Below are positions 20,895 to 31,460 of a stretch of 64,000 nt of DNA, one piece after another. A program made the translations under genes and the position numbers. The notes beneath the pieces were generated by a model. That model worked only from the letters and a program-made list of their open reading frames with translations, was not told the origin of the DNA and did not search any database. Origin of the DNA: Calliphora vicina. Taxonomy: Eukaryota; Arthropoda; Insecta; Diptera; Calliphoridae. The stretch is taken from the NCBI RefSeq assembly GCF_958450345.1, contig NC_088781.1:72519140-72583139 (forward strand), given 5' to 3'. Position 1 is the first letter of the stretch. Each line of letters starts with the position of its first letter.

Positions 20895-21625
20895 CCATTG
20901 ACCTGCACAAATATCCAAAAAAATCTGTACTGAACCAAAATTTTACATCGATCAGTAATTTGTATCCAAGAAACGTGCTACAAGATTTTTTAAATATTGG
21001 TCCATAATTCGGCATAGCTCCCATATAAGGTCCACTTTTGTTAGTAGCGTTGTTTATATGAAATTCTATAAAAATAGCCCTCAAATACTTAGGACCATAA
21101 TAGGTCATAGCTTCCATATATTGAACCAAAATAGTACACAGATCAGTAATTTGTATTCAAAAATCATAATACTGAATTTTGTGAATATCGGTACATAATT
21201 GGCCACAGCACCCATATAAGTCCATAAAAATCACGTTAAAATATTTTATGACAATCAACTCATATTAGGTCATAGCTCCATATTAGTCCCACAACCAAAT
21301 ATTTTGAAATTTGACCAAATATATTTGTATACCCTTTATTATACTCTGTTTCTTCTCTTGAAGTTAACAGGGAAAAATGTTGATCCAAACGTATTAACTA
21401 ATTATTATGTATATAAATTGTTAAATTTCATACGTTTTAATAGGAATTTAAATTATAAATTTCTGAATTAAATACAATTTTTTGTAAGTTTGAAATAAAA
21501 TATATTCTGCGTAAATTAGTCTTTCTAACAATTGTTATATTATTTCAGTTGTTATGCCATCATATTTAGGTGGAGGGTATTTAAGATTCGGCACGGCCGA
21601 ATATAGTACTCTTACTTGTTTTTCT
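20895..21625 (-). repeat. Interspersed fly repeat, copy B (reverse orientation)
   Basis: Reverse complement of 57-1290, from the hairpin ATTCGGCACGGCCGAAT (21586-21602) and CTTACTTGTTTTT end to GTGCAGGTCAATG, where it is truncated. It interrupts the 5' part of the piggyBac-like transposase. It lacks the MITE pair of copy A. Confidence 0.75.
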
Positions 21626-22499
21626 ACCATATTTATTAAAATTTCTCAATACGGTAATGAATTCTATAAAAAACTTAATTATAATATCTTATAAAAACAA
21701 TATAAAAGCATTCCAATATACACTAAGTGTCAATCCTTCTCTTTCAAATATAAATGCATAAATGGAAATACACAACTAGTCAGTAAAATATAACAGTGTA
21801 ACGAAAATTAAACTTTTGCTACTAGTGCCCAATGTATCTTAAAATATACAACCGATTAATACTGTCCAGGGAAGAATCTATAGTCAGGAACTCATTCAAA
21901 TAGTGAACTATGAATTAAGAACTGATTTTACCACAATCTAATATTTTTTCAACCATTATAATATCTATTACTAAAAATAATCAAAGGTATTTATAATAAT
22001 TTATTTTTTATTTTTTTATTTTTATGTAAGTTTTTTATAGCCTAGATCAAACAGAATTCGAATTATTTTTTTCAATTATGGCCTGTTATATAATAAACAA
22101 CATAAAGTAGACGTTAAGCTATTTTAATCGAAACTGAATATGTGGTAATTTTTTGAATAGTTGTATCTTTAAAGATACCAGAGGCATTAAAGGGTTAATA
22201 TTACAATTGATTTGTCGTCATTTTTTTCTGTGTAAGAGTAATAACTAAAGTTTATTTTACAATGTTATTTAAAAACGACTTATAAATCCTACATATGTTA
22301 AGTTTTTATTAATTCCTGATATTCGCGCTTACATGTTAGATAGCAATTTTTCCAAGTTGAAGTAATAGGGCTCATACACAACACCATCAAAGATGTGCCA
22401 TCAAGTGATTGTGCAATTAAGCTGGACACACACACTACAACAGCATGCTGGTACAAAATAAATTTTTTACCAAAAATTGTGTGGAAAAGGTTGTAAGTT

Positions 22500-22757
22500 C
22501 CGGTCCACACTGTGAAACATTTACTGCAAAACATTTTTAAATTCTCCTTTGAAACTACATTCGTGTCCACACAGTGAAGTTTTTGCTTTTCAGTTTTTGA
22601 CATTTCTGTATAGAACGAATATGAACGAATAAATGTGGATGACATACTCAACAAAAACTTCATGTACATGAAACAGAGTACCCTTTTCCATTCCTCTTTC
22701 CCCTTTCATCAACAAACTCAAATGTTTTGCAGCAAATGTTTCACAGTATGGATGGGG
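22500..22757. mobile_element. 258-bp MITE
   Basis: Inverted arms of about 37 bp: CACACTGTGAAACATTTACT GCAAAACATTT at the left, against the complement of AAATGTTTTGCAGCAAATGT TTCACAGTATGG at the right. No duplication was identified. Confidence 0.6.
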
Positions 22758-23402
22758 ACTAATGAATAACGATACAATTTGTAATGCATTTATTATTGAC
22801 TAGGATCTCCAGTTACTTTGAGTATACGCAAAAATATTTTTCACGTTTGTGTACAAATACACGTGTATTTAGATGTGCATAAACATGTTGTTGTTGTTTT
22901 TCAAGCAAATTTAAAACGCTTTTAACACTTTTATGGAAAGAATTTTAAAAACAAAATTATATTGTGCACATCTAGAGAAAATAATCTTTTAAACCATATA
23001 GGTTATTGGTGGACAATAACATACTTAAAAGGAAAGCTAGGTTTTATTTAACATTTATGAGCTAATTTTACAACACTCGATTCAGTCATACTGGTACAAT
23101 CAAAAAAATATAAAACTATTTTTGATAAAGCATCAGCAGCTGGTACAATCACACTACAAGCTCATAAACTACAAGCTCATAAACGGCTTCTCAGGACATA
23201 CTCCAAAACGTTTCAAATGTAGGCTGTAGGGAATTCATTTTGTTGGTTGATCGGTCTTGCCCGATTTTACCATTTTACTTGTTTATTAACGGTTTTTGTT
23301 ATATTTTTTCGAATGAAATATTAAAACAAAATATAAAAAATCAAATAATGCAAATTTAAAATATTATTTAACACTTAAGTAGTAAAGATAGAAAGATGAA
23401 AT

Positions 23403-23495
23403 GTTGTTGTTGTATCAGCAGTGATTGCTGAGTTGACAGCCCTTGGCCGAGTGAACTCGGGTCATTCCGGTGCGTAGAACCGGCTGTCGTGGGAA
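23403..23495. repeat. Short interspersed repeat, copy 2
   Basis: Same block as 10671-10745: GTTGTTGTTGTA, then GTTGACAGCCCTTGGCCGAG, TCGGGTCATTCCGGTGCGTA and GAACCGGCTGTCGTGGGAA. Confidence 0.6.
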
Positions 23496-23999
23496 TGAGA
23501 AGGATGAAATTGTGGCATTTGGTATTCAATATTTAGATCTTTAACTCACTATGTTTTTGAAAAAAAAATTATTGGAAATCTAAAAGAATATTCAAGGATA
23601 AAAATTTGAAAGGACATTTTTAACATCTTTTGATCCTGACAGGATAAAATCAAAATAATACAAAATATTTTACAACCCTTCTTGATCATGTGACATCAAA
23701 TTTGACATAATAGGATGATCAGAAGATTTTAAAACATGTTTTCAAAAATTTACTCCTCTGAAAATTTGAAGTCCTTTTAAAAGGAAACAGGATCACAAAA
23801 TGCAAAACTGAAAACGCAGTTAATTTCTAGTTTTAGACGTAGAGTGGTCAAAGATTGGTTTTTATAAAAAGACGGTTTTCGAGTTATTCGACAAACCGGG
23901 TTTTTTGTCTAGAATTATTCGACAAAATCGAATAATTTTTTTATTTATTTTAATATTATGCGATTACTTTAAAGTTGTTGAGTTTCTTAAGCTAATACG

Positions 24000-24441
24000 G
24001 CCTGAACTTCCTTAATGTAAATAAAAAATCATATTTTTATTACAATTTTCCCGACGTTTCGTAAATGTTATGTCTACTTTTCAAGGGATCGTCTATTTAA
24101 ATAATAAAACTTAAAATTAAAACAATATTTTCAATACAAACATTTAGAACACTTACAGTTTTTTGTAGATATTTTCTTTACATTAAATTATTGTTACATT
24201 TATCATTAAACATATAATATTAAACATAAAATACATACATATAACCACAATTGTACAACTTAGTTTAATATCACAGTTCGTTTAATTAATAGCAACCCTG
24301 TAACTCATATTTATATTTGCCGTGTCTTCATTTAGGTGCATCGTTTTGTCAATTTTTTGTTGTATCCTCAAGCTTTCAATCGTATATCTTTTCCTCTCCA
24401 TGCCCTCTTTGTCCAATATTTTGACACTTTCAAAATCAGCT
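24000..24441 (-). pseudogene. Penelope-like element, 3' end (C-terminus and 3' UTR)
   Basis: Minus-strand reading continues the GIY-YIG part from 33353 across the gypsy insertion: ADFESVKILDKEGMERKRYT IESLRIQQKI, ending near MSYR at about 24294. This is the C-terminus after the endonuclease in Penelope-like elements. The 3' region contains CGAAACGTCGGGAAAA (about 24045-24060), a type of sequence often seen after this gene. The left limit is uncertain. Confidence 0.75.
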
Positions 24442-26337
24442 TGTGAGGTCTAATTTCTTTTATAATGTTTATTGGGTATATTTAAAAAATAATATTTGGT
24501 CTTTGCATTGATTTTATTTTCATTTGAAATGGAAAAATTTGTGTACGTATATGAAATTTTCATTATATAATAGTCTGTTGAAAATATTAGTTCGTGGCAA
24601 CTAATTTGATTTTTTTTGTTGGAATTTTGGAAATTTTAAATAATAAGCTTAGAAGAAAGGAGATTTTAGGAGCGAATATTGGATAGTGGTAAGATAATTT
24701 AGAAGTTTTTTTTTTGTTTTTTGAAAATTTGTTCTGTTAGATTTATGGTTGGATTTGTAAATTTTGCTTTAGATTCTATTTGGTGGGATATTCAATTTCG
24801 GAATTTTTAATAATTGAGAAACTTATTCCTGTGGTGAAAGGTTCAGTTTCCCAATAAGAGAAACAAGGAAGGAACAGACTAACCATTCGGACAAAATTGT
24901 ATGAAGGGCAAATACATTTGGCTCGAAAATTTGTATCTTATCTATTCCTGCATCCCTCAAACTATTTATTACACCTCTAACCATAGAACTTCCAATCAAG
25001 TCAAATTTTTCTTCAACAATTTTATCATTGATCTTCCATATCAAGATCAAGAATTTTTAAGAAAATCAAACTATTTACTATAAAACTTTCTAATAACACA
25101 TTAAAGTTTAACTTTTGAGACATTTGGTTGACATCAAACCTTTATAACCTGGACAAGACCTTTATAACCTGGATAAGACCTTTATAATCTGGACAAGTCA
25201 AATAACATTAAGTTATATTCATTTGCATTGACATTGAATAATGGATAAAACACTTTAAATTAAAATTTTGTTTTCCTAAAAAAATATAATTTTTTTTTTT
25301 TTTCAATTTTGATTGTTTTCTATAATTGTTTGTCATTTTGTATATTTCAATATTTTAAATTTATTTTAAAATATTTAAAAAAAAAAACAAAAACATAAAT
25401 TTTTTTTAAATTTAATATTACATTTTGACACATTAAAAAAAAAATGAGAAAAGAATTTTAAAACTACGTAAAAATTCAAAATTTCAAATCCATGGACAAC
25501 AGGCCTGCTGTAACATCGGATCCATCTTTTGGTGAGTGTATTGTTTTTATTTAATTTATTCTATTTCTCATTTTATTTACACACATTAACACAACATTTG
25601 ATTTACATGTTAAATTAATATTGTTTGAATAATTTTCTTTTAAATTAAAAATTAACATAATCATTTAAACTTTATTCATTTTTTTTATATGTTATTAACA
25701 TTAATGTTAGATGTTAACATATTTATGTTATTGATTTAACACTTTAATTTATAAATATATTTAATGTTAATAACGTTTGTTACTATTAACAATATAGTTT
25801 TTTTTAGTGTTTTTGGTATAACTTTGTTAACACCCAACAAACATTTTCACTATTGTTATCTTAATTTTGAATATTGAATTAAGTATGAATTTTGTTTGTA
25901 GATTTTACATTTATTATTAATAAATTTATTTGAATTTTATAATGTTTTAAATCTACTGTTTTAATTCCACGAAAGATTTAAAAAGCAGCTAATTTCATGA
26001 GTTTTGGGCTATCTTATATTATACTAGGTGAAGATAGCAAAGGTAGGGTTGGGTTAAGAACCACAGGGGGTAATACCATCTAACTTCCTTTCTTGGTATG
26101 CTTCATTTTATTATTATTTTTGGTTATTTTTTTTTTATTGTTTATAATTTTTGATTTGTCTTTATGTTATTTTGTATCAGTATTGGAAATAGTAGAGCTA
26201 CCTATATCTTTAAATTATTTGTAATGTGCATTTTATTTTCGGGAAACAAGATCTCCACCCCAATATCCCTGAGCACAGCCGGAACCATAGGTAGCAAATA
26301 GTTTTCTTGAAAGTAAAAGTTCATTTCGTCCGTTACA
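24442..26337 (+). repeat. 5' LTR of gypsy 1
   Basis: 1896 bp. It contains a short triple repeat, CCTTTATAACCTGGA(C/T)AAGA (25139-25197). Frames of 60-75 residues in it recur at the same place in the other LTR and look incidental. Confidence 0.93.
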
Positions 26338-26348
26338 TAATATTTAAA

Positions 26349-26366
26349 TGGCGCCCAACGTGGGGC
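26349..26366 (+). other. Primer binding site, tRNA-Lys type
   Basis: TGGCGCCCAACGTGGGGC lies 11 bases after the LTR and is complementary to the 3' end of tRNA-Lys. The second gypsy element uses the same start of this site. Confidence 0.88.
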
Positions 26367-26974
26367 CTCAGCGTTTCTTTTCTTAATTCTTTATTTTAAA
26401 ATATGAAAACCTTTTTTTTTACATCTAGCTGAAGCTTCAAAACCTTTGTTGTGATACTGATACAAGATTTATTTTTTATTTATTTTCTCAATGATCTAAT
26501 ATTTTTGGAATTTTATATTTTGTCTGATGTGGCGAATGTTAAACCTAAATAAAGGGGAATTGTATATATTTTGTATTGGTTATTTGTTTGAGATTTATGT
26601 TATTGGTATTTATGGATAACTTGCTCACAAATTCTAATACTTTGTTTTGATTTATTCGTTTGAGTTAATATGTGTTTGAGATTTCTTAATTGAGTTTTAT
26701 CGATTATTTACTCACACTTTTAGCTTGGATATTTTCGGTCGAATATAAATTTTGGATATTATTTATACTTATGTCGTTTATGAGTATAATATACCTGATT
26801 GATATTTGAACTTTATTTATAAATTTGTTTATTTATGGTTTATTTTCGTGAAGTTATACTATATATTCTTTGAAATTAAATAGTAATATTTAATTTTAGT
26901 TAGCTGTTATTTTAAATTGAGTAGTGGAATTTTAAAAATATTTGTTGAATTTAGTTTTATTATATTAAATTATA
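26367..26974 (+). other. Leader between primer site and gag of gypsy 1
   Basis: About 600 bp, AT-rich, with no coding signal. It probably holds packaging sequences (inference from retroelement layout). Confidence 0.45.
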
Positions 26975-28144
26975 ATGCCTTTGACAAGAAGTATGGAAAA
27001 CCTATCACAGGTAGACTCAGCAACTAATGTTAGCTTTGTTGTTGACTTAGGATCAGATAATAATATACAGACGAGATCACAAACAGGTGCTAGACAGAAA
27101 ACTAGACCTCAAACTAGCAATTCACAGAATAATTTTAATGGAAATGATAACAGAATTAGTCAGTTGATTAACGAATCTTTGAATAATTTTCGTGTGGAAA
27201 TGCTTAATATGATTTCGGATCAGTTAGGCGCTATAATGCGGAACATTAACCCTTCTGATAATCCGAATAGAAGTAATTCCAATATTCCTGTAAACATTTC
27301 TCCAATTCCAAATCCTGAAAACCCAGTAGAACCATTATATGCTGAAAAGGTTCTTAACATAACTCGAAATTGGAGGATAAAGTTTACCGGGCATAATGAT
27401 ACGATTTCGGTTGACGAGTTTGTTTATCGAATTAATGTTTTGACTACCAATACATTGAGAGGTGATTTTGTTCTCTTGTGTAAACATGCTCATATTTTGT
27501 TCGAAGGAAAAGCACTAGAATGGTATTGGCGGTACCACAGACAGGATAATGACCTTGATTGGTTATCATTAACAAATGCTTTACGTAAACAATATAAGAC
27601 CGAGTACAGTGACTATGACATTTTAGATGACATTCGTAAACGTAAGCAAAGGTCGAACGAAAGTTTTGATGACTATTTCGAAATTATATCTGCTATGTGT
27701 GATAAACTGAAGAATCCTATTTCTGAGATTGACTTTGTAGAGACCATAATACGTAATTTGAAATTAGAAATCAGACATGAATTGTTACATCTAAATATTT
27801 CTAGTGTTTCGGATCTTCGTCGCGAAGTTCGAAAACATGCGAAATTTGTGAAAGATTTGAATAATTCTGACCAGCGAAAGCCTGCAAAAGGTAGAATAAC
27901 AGAATTGTTGGTACAGGAAAACTGTGATGATTTGAATGACAAATTAGAAAATGACATTTGTGCGATTCAGAATGTTCCAAATTGTTGGAATTGCGAGAAA
28001 TCTGGGCACACGTATACAGATTGTATGGAGATAAGGCGTGTCTTCTGTTACGGATGTGGGCTTAAGGATAACTACAAACCAACGTGTCCCAAATGCAGAA
28101 TTAGATCTCAGGGAAACGGACTTCAGGATGTCCGTCGAAAGTAG
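26975..28144 (+). CDS. gag: Gag polyprotein of gypsy 1
   Basis: 389 residues. The N-terminal 110 are Asn/Ser/Gln-rich. A capsid-like domain at about residues 120-310 has NWRIKFTGHNDTISVDEFVY, LLCKHAHILFEGKALEWYW, and RKRKQRSNESFDDYFEIISA. There are two cysteine boxes: CWNCEKSGHTYTDC (337-350) and CYGCGLKDNYKPTCPKC (358-374), of which the first is a CCHC knuckle. The product would form the particle and bind element RNA. The ATG at 26975 is the first in frame after the leader. The stop at 28142-28144 is bypassed for pol by the -1 site 27 bases upstream. The frame is intact. Confidence 0.9.
   Translation: MPLTRSMENLSQVDSATNVSFVVDLGSDNNIQTRSQTGARQKTRPQTSNSQNNFNGNDNRISQLINESLNNFRVEMLNMISDQLGAIMRNINPSDNPNRSNSNIPVNISPIPNPENPVEPLYAEKVLNITRNWRIKFTGHNDTISVDEFVYRINVLTTNTLRGDFVLLCKHAHILFEGKALEWYWRYHRQDNDLDWLSLTNALRKQYKTEYSDYDILDDIRKRKQRSNESFDDYFEIISAMCDKLKNPISEIDFVETIIRNLKLEIRHELLHLNISSVSDLRREVRKHAKFVKDLNNSDQRKPAKGRITELLVQENCDDLNDKLENDICAIQNVPNCWNCEKSGHTYTDCMEIRRVFCYGCGLKDNYKPTCPKCRIRSQGNGLQDVRRK
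28111..28117 (+). promoter_or_regulatory. -1 ribosomal frameshift heptamer GGGAAAC
   Basis: It is read G GGA AAC in the gag frame, the canonical X XXY YYZ arrangement. The -1 frame is open from here into pol. A possible 5-bp stem, CGGAC/GTCCG with an 8-base loop, lies directly downstream (28117-28134). The same heptamer in the same position is at the gag end of gypsy 2. Confidence 0.75.
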
Positions 28145-30192
28145 ATCGGGCATCCGGTATTAGCAAAAATTCTTTATTAAATGATAAACCACCAATACAT
28201 CCTTTGCAGCGTCCATTTCACATCCGATTGGCTAATTATAAGGAAGTTAGGGCAAGGATATTTAACGAAGGCAATAAAATTAGTAGATCATCAAAAAGAA
28301 TTCGTGAATTTTATAATAAATTAAAAGTGTTTAGAAAATTTGTTGTTTCGTCAATTGTTTCGAGGGAATCAGACAGTAGACCTTATATAAATTTAGAAGT
28401 AAACGGGGAAAGTTATTTTGCTATTTTGGACAGTGGAGCCAACAAGAGTGTTATAGGAGGAAAATTAGCGACAGATGTTCAAAATTGGGCAGATTTTAAG
28501 AAAATTTGTAGTAATGTGCGTACAGCGGACGGACAAAAACAGCAAGTACAAGGTATTATGACTTTGAATATAAATTATCAAGGACAATTGAGACGTTTTG
28601 AATTTTTGGTTGTACCCAGCATTTGTCAAAATTTGATTTGTGGTTATGATTTCTGGGTGGCATTTGGTCTTAAGATTTCATGTCCAGAGATTGGTGAAAT
28701 TTGTTGTAGTGAAACAGAGTCAGATAAAATTTCGCTTAATTTTGAACAGAATGAAAAACTTCGGAAAGTAGTGTCAATGTTTCCAGATTCAGAAGTTGAG
28801 GGATTGGGATGTACAACTTTATTAGAACATTTTATTGACACAGGGGACGCCAAACCAATTAAACAGCGGTACTATCCCATTTCACCAGCCGTTGAGAAAT
28901 TATTATGTCAGGAATTAGATCGAATGATATCGTTAGGTGTAATAGAAGAAGCCCCGAACTCTTCGTGGTCATCCCCAACAGTAGTTGTAGTAAAACCAGG
29001 CAAGATTCGAATGTGTGTAGACAGTCGTAAATTAAACTCTGTGACTATCAAGGACGCGTACCCTATACCGAACATAGACGGAATTATATCGAGACTTCCT
29101 CCAGTATACTTTATTTCAAAGATAGATTTGAAAGATGCTTTCTGGCAAATCAAGTTGGAGGAATCCTCGAGACCTAAGACAGCATTTACAGTCCCTAATC
29201 GGCCGCTGTATCAATTTACACGTATGCCGTTTGGACTATGCAATGCACCGCAAACGTTGTGCCGACTGATGGACATGGTCATTCCGTTTAACTTGAAAAC
29301 TAACATATTCGTGTATTTGGACGACTTATTAATCGTGTCTAAGAACTTTGAAGAACATCTGAAACATCTTGCTGAGGTAGCTTGTAGGTTGAGAATGGCT
29401 GGTTTAACCATTAATATTAAAAAGAGTAGCTTTGCATTAAGCAAAGTTAAGTACCTGGGATATATCGTTGGGAATGGTACGCTACAGGTAGATGATGATA
29501 AGGTAAAAGCAATTAAGGATTTTCCACAGCCCAAATCTATTAGACATCTAAGACGTTTCCTTGGAATGGCAGGCTGGTACAGGAGATTCATTCAAGATTA
29601 CTCGACATTGACATTTCCACTAACTGAACTATTAACCAAAAAGAAAACTTTTGTTTGGAATGATTTAGCACAGAAATCTTTTGAAGACTTAAAGATGAAG
29701 TTGACTACAGCACCTTTACTTATACATCCGGATTATTCAAAAACTTTTATTTTACAATGTGACGCTAGCACTTGTGGCGTTGGAGCTGTTTTGGCACAAG
29801 AAGATGAGTATGGTGTAGAAAAGCCAATAGCGTATATGTCACACAAATTAAATAAAGCTCAACGCAACTACACCATATCTGAACTTGAGTGCTTAGCTGT
29901 TGTTATGGCTATAAGAAAATTTCGATCGTACATTGAGGGACAGGATTTCAAGGTAGTGACAGACCACGCAAGCTTGAAATGGCTTATGAGCCAAAGAGAT
30001 TTGACCGGTAGGTTAGCAAGATGGTCTTTAAAGTTACAAGGGTTCAATTTCAAAATTGAACACAGAAAAGGGAAGGACAATGTTGTTCCTGACGTTTTAT
30101 CAAGGGTTCATGAAGGCGAAGCTTGTGTGGAAACTGTTGAGATAGAATGTTTGCCCTCTATTGACTTGAATTCTGATGCCTTCAAGTGCTGA
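28117..30192 (+). CDS. pol: Pol of gypsy 1: protease, reverse transcriptase, RNase H
   Basis: Open in the -1 frame from the slippery site; the first ATG-independent stretch is the gag-pol fusion joint. Numbering from 28204: aspartic protease FAILDSGANKSVIGG (about 70-84) and LICGYDFW; RT with YPISPAVEKLL, KIDLKDAFWQIKLEESSRPK TAF, TRMPFGLCNAPQ and FVYLDDLLIV (about 368-377, catalytic YLDD); RNase H with LQCDASTCGVGAVLAQ (about 517), ISELECLAV and VTDHASLKWLM. It would copy and integrate the element together with the next frame. It ends at a stop (30190-30192) where gypsy 2 has continuous coding, so a one-base change probably separates integrase. Confidence 0.9.
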   Translation, partial: RTSGCPSKVDRASGISKNSLLNDKPPIHPLQRPFHIRLANYKEVRARIFNEGNKISRSSKRIREFYNKLKVFRKFVVSSIVSRESDSRPYINLEVNGESYFAILDSGANKSVIGGKLATDVQNWADFKKICSNVRTADGQKQQVQGIMTLNINYQGQLRRFEFLVVPSICQNLICGYDFWVAFGLKISCPEIGEICCSETESDKISLNFEQNEKLRKVVSMFPDSEVEGLGCTTLLEHFIDTGDAKPIKQRYYPISPAVEKLLCQELDRMISLGVIEEAPNSSWSSPTVVVVKPGKIRMCVDSRKLNSVTIKDAYPIPNIDGIISRLPPVYFISKIDLKDAFWQIKLEESSRPKTAFTVPNRPLYQFTRMPFGLCNAPQTLCRLMDMVIPFNLKTNIFVYLDDLLIVSKNFEEHLKHLAEVACRLRMAGLTINIKKSSFALSKVKYLGYIVGNGTLQVDDDKVKAIKDFPQPKSIRHLRRFLGMAGWYRRFIQDYSTLTFPLTELLTKKKTFVWNDLAQKSFEDLKMKLTTAPLLIHPDYSKTFILQCDASTCGVGAVLAQEDEYGVEKPIAYMSHKLNKAQRNYTISELECLAVVMAIRKFRSYIEGQDFKVVTDHASLKWLMSQRDLTGRLARWSLKLQGFNFKIEHRKGKDNVVPDVLSRVHEGEACVETVEIECLPSIDLNSDAFKC

Positions 30193-31384
30193 ATATTCGA
30201 AATTGAGAGATTCTTTAACAGATTATGTACCTGACTTTAATGTCGTTGATGGTTATATATATAAACGGACGTATTTTTCTACTGGAAGCATGGACGAATC
30301 GGAATCATGGAAATTATTAGTACCTTTTGAACTTAGACATGGCGTAATCTATGCTGCTCATGACGTTCCGAATTCATCTCACGGCGGAATAGCAAAGACT
30401 TTAGAGCGGATAAGGCGATATTTTTATTGGCCTAGATTGGTGACGGACGTACGTGAATATATTCAAAATTGCGAGTTATGTAAAACTTCAAAGACCCCTA
30501 CCACTATTTTGCGACCACCTATGGGACAGATTGTAAACTCAGAAAGGCCCTTCCAGCGACTATATGTCGATCTTATTGGACCTTTTCCGAGGTCGAAAGA
30601 TGGTAACATTGGTATTTTGATAGTTTTAGATCATTTTTCCAAATTTACATTTTTGAAAGTTATAAAGAAATTTACGTCTAAATTAATTATACAGTATTTG
30701 GAAACGGAAATATTTAATTGCTTTGGAGTTCCCGAAATTCTAGTATCGGATAATGGAACGCAATTTAAATGCAAGGAGTTTGAGAATCTTTTACGAAAAT
30801 TTGGAATACAGCATGTTTTGACAGCAGTTTACAGTCCTCAGTCAAATGCTAGCGAACGAGTTAATCGCTCAATTAATGAAGCATTGCGGTCCTATATTAG
30901 AAGAGATCAAAGGGAATGGGATAAATATATTCCTAGTATAAACTGTTTCTTAAGAAATAGCATACATCAGACGATTGGAAAAACTCCTTACCAAATTGTA
31001 TTCGGACAGTCTATGTTAACACACGGTCAGGACTATAAACTGTTGGAAAAATTGAATATTTTGGCAGATTCGGACATTCATATTGAAAGACAAGACGGAT
31101 TTTCTATTTTACGAGATGATATTCGAAATTTAATGCAACAAGCTTATGACAGGAACCAAAAGCATTATAATTTGAGATCGAGGAATAAAACTTTTTCCTT
31201 AGGACAAGAAGTTATAAGACGAAACTTTACCCAAAGTTCTAAAGTTGATAATTTCAATTCGAAATTGGCACCTGTTGGAATTAAGGCAGTTGTGTTGAGG
31301 AAAATTGGTAATGTTAATTACGAACTGAAGGACTTAGTCACTGGTAATGTTGGAGTTTATCACTCGAAGGATATTTGGGTTTAG
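30176..31384 (+). pseudogene. pol: Integrase part of pol of gypsy 1, one base out of frame
   Basis: 402 residues in the +1 frame relative to RT. An HHCC zinc domain lies at about residues 62-102 (HDVPNSSHGG, then CELC). The DDE core has YVDLIGPFP (Asp at about 132), VSDNGTQFK (Asp at about 192) and NASERVN (Glu at about 227). The C-terminal part contains RNQKHYNLRSR. All catalytic residues are present, so only the frame is broken. The ATG at 30176 lies inside the end of the RT/RNase H frame and is unlikely to be a genuine start; in the related gypsy 2 this junction is in one frame. Confidence 0.85.
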
Positions 31385-31460
31385 TTTCAATTTAATATAT
31401 TGTTTTGACCTTTTCCTGATCCTATTCATCTGCTGGAATTCAGCGAAGTAGTATCAGTTT

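Larger units (their letters stand above)
15305..22194 (-). mobile_element. piggyBac-like DNA transposon with nested insertions
   Basis: TTAA (15301-15304) is followed by CCCTTAAATGCCCAAG, and the right end GGCATTAAAGGG is followed by TTAA (22195-22198): the piggyBac signature of CCC-starting inverted ends at TTAA. Both ends carry a near-palindrome, GTATCTTAAAAGATAC (about 15435) and GTATCTTTAAAGATAC (about 22162). The transposase runs on the minus strand. It contains an LTR retroelement, a P-like element and copy B of the interspersed repeat. Without these it would be about 2.2 kb. Confidence 0.9.
14409..22238. mobile_element. Element with ACACAGAAAAAAATG ends, host of the piggyBac copy
   Basis: ACACAGAAAAAAATG at 14413 and its complement at about 22222-22236 are inverted. 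Removing the piggyBac-like element at TTAA leaves about 0.93 kb. The interior is AT-rich with no recognised gene; GGTAAGTTT at 14699 is a possible but unsupported donor site. No target duplication was found, so confidence is moderate. Confidence 0.45.
22239..23839. other. Spacer with one small inverted-repeat element
   Basis: Apart from the MITE at 22500-22757 and the short repeat at 23403-23495, nothing coding is recognised. A 123-residue minus-strand frame at 22298-22669 overlaps the MITE and has no family signature. Confidence 0.4.

Noticed and set aside
21586..21625. Helitron 3' end (hairpin then CTRR)
   Set aside because: The hairpin is present but no CTRR terminus follows, and no TC 5' end or AT target is evident.
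22298..22669. 123-residue minus-strand frame with several cysteines
   Set aside because: It overlaps a MITE with inverted arms; codons follow the repeat and no family is recognised.
24823..25083. Overlapping frames of 60 and 75 residues, repeated at 31841-32101
   Set aside because: They repeat only because they lie in the two LTRs of gypsy 1. No domain is visible and both strands are open in the same AT-rich stretch.
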